From the NCBI GenBank assembly GCA_946188155.1, contig CAMHUC010000003.1:38957-102956 (forward strand): a stretch of 64,000 nucleotides of DNA, read 5' to 3'. The notes below the pieces were generated by a model. That model saw only the letters and a program-made list of their open reading frames with translations, was not told where the DNA came from and did no database searches. Shown here piece by piece: positions 59,861 through 64,000 of this stretch; positions within the stretch are counted from its first letter, which is position 1, and each line of letters begins with the position of its first letter. The position numbers were made by a program, and so were the translations under genes. This DNA comes from an uncultured bacterium. GTDB taxonomy: Bacteria > Bacteroidota > Bacteroidia > Bacteroidales > Bacteroidaceae.

Positions 59861-61492
59861 TTATGCTTTGTATACTTCCTCCCCGTCTACGATGGTGGCG
59901 ATGAGGTTGGCCTGTACGATTTTGTCTGCATCGTCGTGCAGGAAGTCGCAGTCGAACACCGTCATGTTGGCTATCTTGCCAAACTCGATGGAACCCAGAC
60001 GGTGCTCCTGATGGAACTGGCGGGCCACGTTGATGGTCAATGCACGCAGCGACTGCTCGCGGGTGATGGCTTCCTGGATGTTGCGCTGAGTGTCACCGTC
60101 CATGAGTGCCTTCGGCAGGGCACGCTTCTCAGCCATGTAGATGCTGAGCTTGGCATCTATCATCGGAGATACGGGATAGTCGGAATGGAACACCACATTG
60201 GCTCCCGCATCGAAGAAGGACTTGATGGGGTAGGCCCGGTCGGCCCACTGCTGCCCGACGTAGGCCACTTCCATATCGTAGCTGCCAGGCACCTTTGCCG
60301 TCCAGAGCGGTGGCACGGCTGCCACACTGCGGGTTGCACCCATGCGGCGGATGTCCTCTTCGGTGACGTACTGCAGGTGGGCCAGGATGTTGCGCTGGTC
60401 CATGTCGCCGGTGATTTTCTCGGCATCCTCGATGCAGCCGAGCATGAAGTGGGTGGCTCCGTTGCCTATGGAGTGGGCATGCACGGAGAGTCCCTCCTTG
60501 TCGGCAGCCACAATCAGTTCCACCATCTTGTCGTGGTCGTTGAAGCGCTCCACGCCGTGATAGCCCGCCTGGTCCTTGTAGTCGTCGAGCATCCAGCCGG
60601 TATGAGCCTCCACGACACCGTCGAGAAGCACCTTGGCACCGATGATGCGGTAGTATTCGTTGCTGTACTTGGCACGGATGGCAGCCACGTTGGCAATCTC
60701 TGCCTTCGGGGTGTCGGCATTGTCGGGGATAATCACGTTGGCGTAGGTGCGCAGCTTCAGCTTGCCCTCCTCTTCCAGCTGGCTGTAGGCCTCGGCCTCG
60801 GGAAAGCGGAGGTCGTCGCCGGCAAAGGCGGTGGCCGTCAGGCCGTTGGTGAAGGCGAAGTCCTGCCAGGCGAGGATATAGGATTTGGCTTCCTCGACAG
60901 TAACCGGGACCTCATGCATGACTTTGAAGGCGGGTCCCTCGCAGAGGAAGCCCGTGGGCTCGCCGCTGTCATCGACGTACACCAGGTCGTAGCCTTGCTG
61001 CTTCGCATACTCCGCATCGATGCCGGCCCACTGCAGCGCCTTCGTGTTGAGCAGGCAGGAATGGGCGTCGCCCGAGTTCATAATCAGCGGCTTGTCGGGG
61101 CATATCTCGTCCAGATAGGCCTTGGTGACGGGTTCGTCGTTCTTAATCCATCCTGAAGCCATATAGATCTGGCGCTGCGGGTTCTTGGCTATGAAGTCCT
61201 TGATGATCTCGCGGTATTTGGGGTAGTCGGTGGCCAGGCCAGCCTGCGCGAGGTTGGCCTGCCCGATGGCGCGGTATCCGGCAAAGCAGCCGTGGGCGTG
61301 GCCGTCGATGAAGCCGGGGTAGATGTAGTTGTCGCCGTAGTCCATCACCTTCGCGCCGGCATCAGCGAGCCTTTTCGCCTCTTCCGCGCTGCCTATATAA
61401 GCAAACGTGCCGTCCTTCACTAATGCGGCCTTGGCAAAGGGCCGCTTTTCATCCATCGTGATGATGTTGCCGAGAATAAGTGTCTGTTTCAT
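59861..61492 (-). CDS. YtcJ-like amidohydrolase 3
   Basis: 543 residues, no signal peptide. Motifs as in the neighbour: GFIDGHAHGCF (His-x-His), LLDGVVEAHTGW, LSVHAHSIGNG, LAHLQYV (Gln where the neighbour has His) and VVFHSDYPVSP. The replaced residue may alter a metal ligand or a second-shell residue. It is upstream of amidohydrolase 2 (13 nt) and downstream of carboxylesterase 5 (9 nt), so the three are probably one transcription unit. Substrate unknown. Confidence 0.87.
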   Translation of the reverse strand: MKQTLILGNIITMDEKRPFAKAALVKDGTFAYIGSAEEAKRLADAGAKVMDYGDNYIYPGFIDGHAHGCFAGYRAIGQANLAQAGLATDYPKYREIIKDFIAKNPQRQIYMASGWIKNDEPVTKAYLDEICPDKPLIMNSGDAHSCLLNTKALQWAGIDAEYAKQQGYDLVYVDDSGEPTGFLCEGPAFKVMHEVPVTVEEAKSYILAWQDFAFTNGLTATAFAGDDLRFPEAEAYSQLEEEGKLKLRTYANVIIPDNADTPKAEIANVAAIRAKYSNEYYRIIGAKVLLDGVVEAHTGWMLDDYKDQAGYHGVERFNDHDKMVELIVAADKEGLSVHAHSIGNGATHFMLGCIEDAEKITGDMDQRNILAHLQYVTEEDIRRMGATRSVAAVPPLWTAKVPGSYDMEVAYVGQQWADRAYPIKSFFDAGANVVFHSDYPVSPMIDAKLSIYMAEKRALPKALMDGDTQRNIQEAITREQSLRALTINVARQFHQEHRLGSIEFGKIANMTVFDCDFLHDDADKIVQANLIATIVDGEEVYKA

Positions 61493-61501
61493 ATAATTAT
61501 T

Positions 61502-62869
61502 TTAAATGCAATAATACTTGGTCAGGAAATAGGTTCGCTCCCAGTCCAGAATCTTTCGCTCGGACTCCTTCTCCGGGTGGATGTCCTGCTCGTCGAGAAT
61601 CATCACCTTCTTATCTTTCAAGTCATAGAGCGGCCACTCCTTGGCCTTGCCGTCGGGCGACTGCTCGGCGGTGAGCGAGGGGTTGCCGGTCTTGGCAAAC
61701 TGAACCCACATCCGGCGCATGGTCTTCGAGAAGGTCTCGTTGAATGCCCTCCCCGTAAAGGAGGTGTTTTCCGGATGGTTGAGCACTACCGCTACTTCCA
61801 CTGCGTGTCCGCATCGCATGATTGGCAGTGAGGATTCGGGGGTGAAGAAATAGTTGTACGACTTGCCGCCGGCCTTGGTCTGATTCTCCGTCAGACGGAA
61901 GAGCGGCGCGATGAACACAATCTGGTCGAACAGGCGGCTGGTGCGTTCGTAGCTTTCGCCCTTGATGTCCTTGCAGAAGCTCTCCACCAGTGCTTTCTCT
62001 TCGTCGGTCAGTTCAGCCATCTTCTTCGCCTTGCGGTCGTCGCCCCACTGATTATAAGCCTCTGCCCCGCCGAAGCAGTAAACGAAATAGTTCAATTCAT
62101 CCTTGTTGCAGCCCTGAATGAAGTCTATATCTTTGGCCGTACCGTCGGCGTATGCCTCGAAGGGGTTCTGAGGCAGCAGGCTTCCGTCTCTTTCCGGCCA
62201 TACGCGCAGGGAGAGCATGGCTGATGCCTCTATCAACTTGTCAACATCGACTTTCTGTAGGTCGCTGACGGTCTTGCAGTCCAGTGCCTCCATCAGTTCG
62301 TCCGTACAGGCAATGGCCTGCTCGGCAGATCGGGTGAATACAGGCGTTCCGCTTTGGCCGATGACCTTCTTGAAATACTGATGCGACCCCTTGATGAGCG
62401 GCAGCAGGGTCACGCTGGCACTACCTGCTGACTCGCCGAAGATGGTCACGTTGCCAGGGGAACCGGCATCGGTGACATTCTCATTCTGACGGGGACTTTT
62501 TCCGTGATAATAGGCCTCATACACGCTGTCGCTCGGCGTAACGTCCACAGGCGCCTTCCAGCGTAGTTCTCCGACGGGCTGCTTGCCGACGAACGGAATG
62601 CCCTTGTAGGAAATGATGTCGCCGACCTTTTTGCCGACGAAGGTGCCGTTGATGCACTTCACGGCCAGCGACTTGTCGTAATTGCCGTCGGTAATCGGCT
62701 TGTTCTCGCCATACTGGGCCCTGATTTCCTCTCTTAGCTTGTCAATGTCGCTCGTAGCGGTAGAGTCATTCGCTTCGCTCGCAGGCTTACCGCCTTTGCA
62801 GGCCGTCGTGACCGTCATCGTAGCGCAAATGAGGATGGCGGCAAGCATCCATAACTTGCTTCTTTTCAT
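61502..62869 (-). CDS. Carboxylesterase type B lipoprotein 5 with internal in-frame deletion
   Basis: 455 residues from ATG 62869 (MKRSKLWML); lipobox T-V-T-T-A-C. Compared with copies 1 and 2 about 105-110 residues are missing: SPRQNENV continues as TDAGSPGNVTIFGESAGSAS, so the EDCLYLN block, the oxyanion-hole strand (HGG) and FGGDP are gone, while the nucleophile Ser, acidic CNKDELNYF and RCGHAVEV His remain. Without the oxyanion hole it is probably inactive. The frame and signal are intact, so it may still be made. The promoter carries the paired boxes. It is first in a unit with amidohydrolases 3 and 2. Confidence 0.85.
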   Translation of the reverse strand: MKRSKLWMLAAILICATMTVTTACKGGKPASEANDSTATSDIDKLREEIRAQYGENKPITDGNYDKSLAVKCINGTFVGKKVGDIISYKGIPFVGKQPVGELRWKAPVDVTPSDSVYEAYYHGKSPRQNENVTDAGSPGNVTIFGESAGSASVTLLPLIKGSHQYFKKVIGQSGTPVFTRSAEQAIACTDELMEALDCKTVSDLQKVDVDKLIEASAMLSLRVWPERDGSLLPQNPFEAYADGTAKDIDFIQGCNKDELNYFVYCFGGAEAYNQWGDDRKAKKMAELTDEEKALVESFCKDIKGESYERTSRLFDQIVFIAPLFRLTENQTKAGGKSYNYFFTPESSLPIMRCGHAVEVAVVLNHPENTSFTGRAFNETFSKTMRRMWVQFAKTGNPSLTAEQSPDGKAKEWPLYDLKDKKVMILDEQDIHPEKESERKILDWERTYFLTKYYCI

Positions 62870-62998
62870 AGTTCTCTTTTTGTCCAGAATGTGCCAAGTG
62901 GCCTTCCGGGAGTAATCGGTAATTTCCTTCATGATTTTAGCTGTTTTGTTTGTTATTGGCATAATGCCTGCTCCTTTGGCAGGCAATGGCTTCACTTG

Positions 62999-63095
62999 CA
63001 AAAGTAAGCAAATTATCCCATAAAGGCATCCATCCAAGTGCTTGGCGCGTTATGTTTTGTATATTTTGAAACTATTTTTGTCTATTTTGAGACTA
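62999..63095 (-). promoter_or_regulatory. Carboxylesterase 5 promoter with paired boxes
   Basis: -7 box TACTTTTG (62999-63006, minus strand). Boxes: sense TAGTTTCAAAATATAC (63059-63074) and TAGTCTCAAAATAGAC (63080-63095), 21 bp apart, the nearer 55 nt from the -7 box. The leader from the -7 box to the ATG is about 130 nt and has no other recognisable gene. Confidence 0.65.
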
Positions 63096-63128
63096 TGGGC
63101 ATGGGCTGTGAAACTACCAGCCAAAGTC

Positions 63129-63645
63129 TTAATACTTTTCCAAGTCGTCGAGGCGTAGTAGCTTCGGACCCTGGAACTGAACAATGATGAGGTGCAGCTG
63201 CGTGTCGCGGCTCATCAAGGCTACGCGGCTTCCGGCACCGTATTGGCGTAGTTGCATCTCTGCCTCCTGCCACTGGCTCGAAACTATTCAGCATAATGTC
63301 CATATAGCTGTCGAGCATTGGCTTCAGTTCGTCAATGGTTCCGGTAACCTGCGAGAAGTCGAGCCTCATCACCTGGAACTTTCCTCGCTCCGCCGTCGGG
63401 TGTTCATGAATCCATAGCCCGCCGAACAGCCGGTCCCAGTCTGCCGTCTGCTTGCAGTCGTAGTAACTCTCCATGACGCTCAGCATCAGCGTCTTGCCGA
63501 ATCGGCGCGGGCGGCAGAAGAACAGGAAGCTGCTCACCAGCTCGAATTTCGGTATCCAAGCGGTCTTGTCCACATAATAGTAGTTCTCTATCCGTATGCG
63601 GCGGAAGTCGGCGATGCCCATCGGCAGTAGTTTGAAGTCTGGCAT
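63129..63645 (-). pseudogene. AAA/nuclease copy 3 with internal deletion and frameshift
   Basis: The first 127 residues match copies 1 and 2 (including RRFGKT). Then the frame jumps at about 63283 (LNSFE, then PVAGGRD) into the coding strand of the C-terminus in another frame. Read in the proper frame, 63129-63282 encodes SQWQEAEMQLRQYGAG and ends LDDLEKY. About 1.2 kb, including most of the ATPase and the nuclease core, is gone. The shifted frame runs to a stop at 63082. The promoter is intact (63682-63713). Confidence 0.88.
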
Positions 63646-63681
63646 AAGCGTCAAAGTACGGTTTTGTATGAAACACCGCTG

Positions 63682-63713
63682 CAAAGTTACTAAAACTTAG
63701 GCGAAAAGCCAAA
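63682..63713 (-). promoter_or_regulatory. Promoter of AAA/nuclease copy 3
   Basis: -7 box TAACTTTG (63682-63689) and -33 TTTG (63710-63713), 20 nt apart, as in copies 1 and 2. Confidence 0.7.
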
Positions 63714-63740
63714 TTTCTTCTTCTATTTCTTTTTTTATCG

Positions 63741-63936
63741 GTACTCATGTTTCGGAAGTTGAAGAAGTTAAAGAAGTTGAAGGAGTTAAAGAAGTTGAGG
63801 AAGTTAAAGAAGTTAAGCCAATAGTTCATGCACTGATGGAGACGAAAAAACTTCAAATGCAGCTACTATTGGCTTAACTACTTAGGCCGAGAGGCCGATA
63901 ACTACTTAACTACTTAACTTCCGAAACACGAGGTAC
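63741..63936. repeat. 196-bp inverted repeat with 9-bp tandem repeat inside
   Basis: Outer arms 63741-63760 and 63916-63936 (GTTTCGGAAGTT core, imperfect) and inner arms AGTTAAGCCAATAG (63811-63824) with exact complement (63866-63879). The left half holds about six GAAGTTAAA/GAAGTTGAA 9-mers (63757-63816). The layout is similar to the 195-bp element at 16826-17020. On the minus strand it makes a Phe/Asn-rich spurious frame. Nothing else is seen in 63714-63943. Confidence 0.8.
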
Positions 63937-63943
63937 TAATCGC

Positions 63944-64000
63944 TTAGTTGCAATAATACTTCGTCAGGAAGTAGGTCTTTTCCCAGTCCACGATCTTCAC
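63944..64000 (-). CDS. C-terminal end of carboxylesterase type B 6 (continues beyond window)
   Basis: The last 18 codons and stop are visible: VKIVDWEKTYFLTKYYCN. This matches the tail of copies 1-5 (for example DWERTYFLTKYYCI). It lies behind the broken AAA/nuclease promoter region, so the carboxylesterase and AAA/nuclease pairing appears again. Confidence 0.85.
   Translation of the reverse strand: MKIVDWEKTYFLTKYYCN

Noticed and set aside
59762..61156. Plus-strand frame of 464 codons
   Set aside because: It is antisense to two clear amidohydrolase genes with full metal-site motifs; GC-rich shadow frame.
63184..63417. Plus-strand frame at the broken AAA/nuclease gene
   Set aside because: Antisense shadow; the same frame pattern occurs opposite the intact copies.
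63404..63856. Minus-strand frame rich in Phe/Asn
   Set aside because: It is produced by the GAAGTTAAA 9-mers and then runs in the wrong frame through AAA/nuclease copy 3.
1..64000. tRNA, rRNA, riboswitch or integrase genes marking an island
   Set aside because: I looked for cloverleaf-like segments, conserved rRNA words and recombinase motifs and saw none; absence by eye is not proof.

Overview
The window looks like a chromosomal segment of a Prevotella/Segatella-type bacterium (Bacteroidales). The evidence is: promoters with the Bacteroidetes -7 word TAnnTTTG and mostly no Shine-Dalgarno; many short lipoprotein signals ending in S-C; a Por/T9SS-like C-terminal tail on the first protein; a high-GC coding style; and Bacteroidales families such as DUF3667, AAA-like/PD-(D/E)XK proteins and DUF3089. 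I saw no rRNA, tRNA, CRISPR array, integrase or transposase.

Layout. 1-3255: end of a secreted SGNH/CE6-like esterase, an S41-like peptidase lipoprotein, then repeats and hairpins. 3256-10968 (minus): a compact aryl-polyene/flexirubin-like type II fatty acid/polyketide locus (ketoreductase, methyltransferase, acyltransferase, dehydratase, thioesterase, ACP, fused ketosynthase + chain-length-factor-like protein, EamA/SMR membrane protein, LolA-like carrier, small secreted protein, second hotdog dehydratase). It lacks the ammonia-lyase, acyl ligase and MMPL exporter usual in such loci. 11115-19717: GH94 cellobiose phosphorylase, a glycine-rich beta-helix lipoprotein, an S37-like peptidase, and clpB with an unusually strong RBS. 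19787-25572 (minus): a CPA2 antiporter / PLC-like lipoprotein / porin operon and two uncharacterised proteins.

25759-64000 (almost all minus) is an accessory region built from repeated gene families: five carboxylesterase type B genes plus the tail of a sixth, three YtcJ-like amidohydrolases plus a C-terminal relic, three membrane-anchored AraC regulators, two intact and two broken AAA-like/PD-(D/E)XK genes, and two DUF3667 proteins. These recur in similar order (AraC, then amidohydrolase and/or carboxylesterase; carboxylesterase next to AAA/nuclease). Embedded in it is a five-gene NHLP-type export operon (44150-51224) with no visible peptide cargo, a MATE pump, an orphan MNT-type nucleotidyltransferase and a large coiled-coil lipoprotein.

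Two non-coding themes stand out. First, heptanucleotide tandem repeats fill spacers and enter three coding frames, where a change of one unit would shift the frame. Second, four separate promoters carry a pair of GTTTCAAAATA-like boxes 20-21 bp apart at a fixed 54-55 nt upstream of the -7 box. Two other promoters share a different block at a fixed 35 nt. These suggest two regulons acting across the accessory genes.
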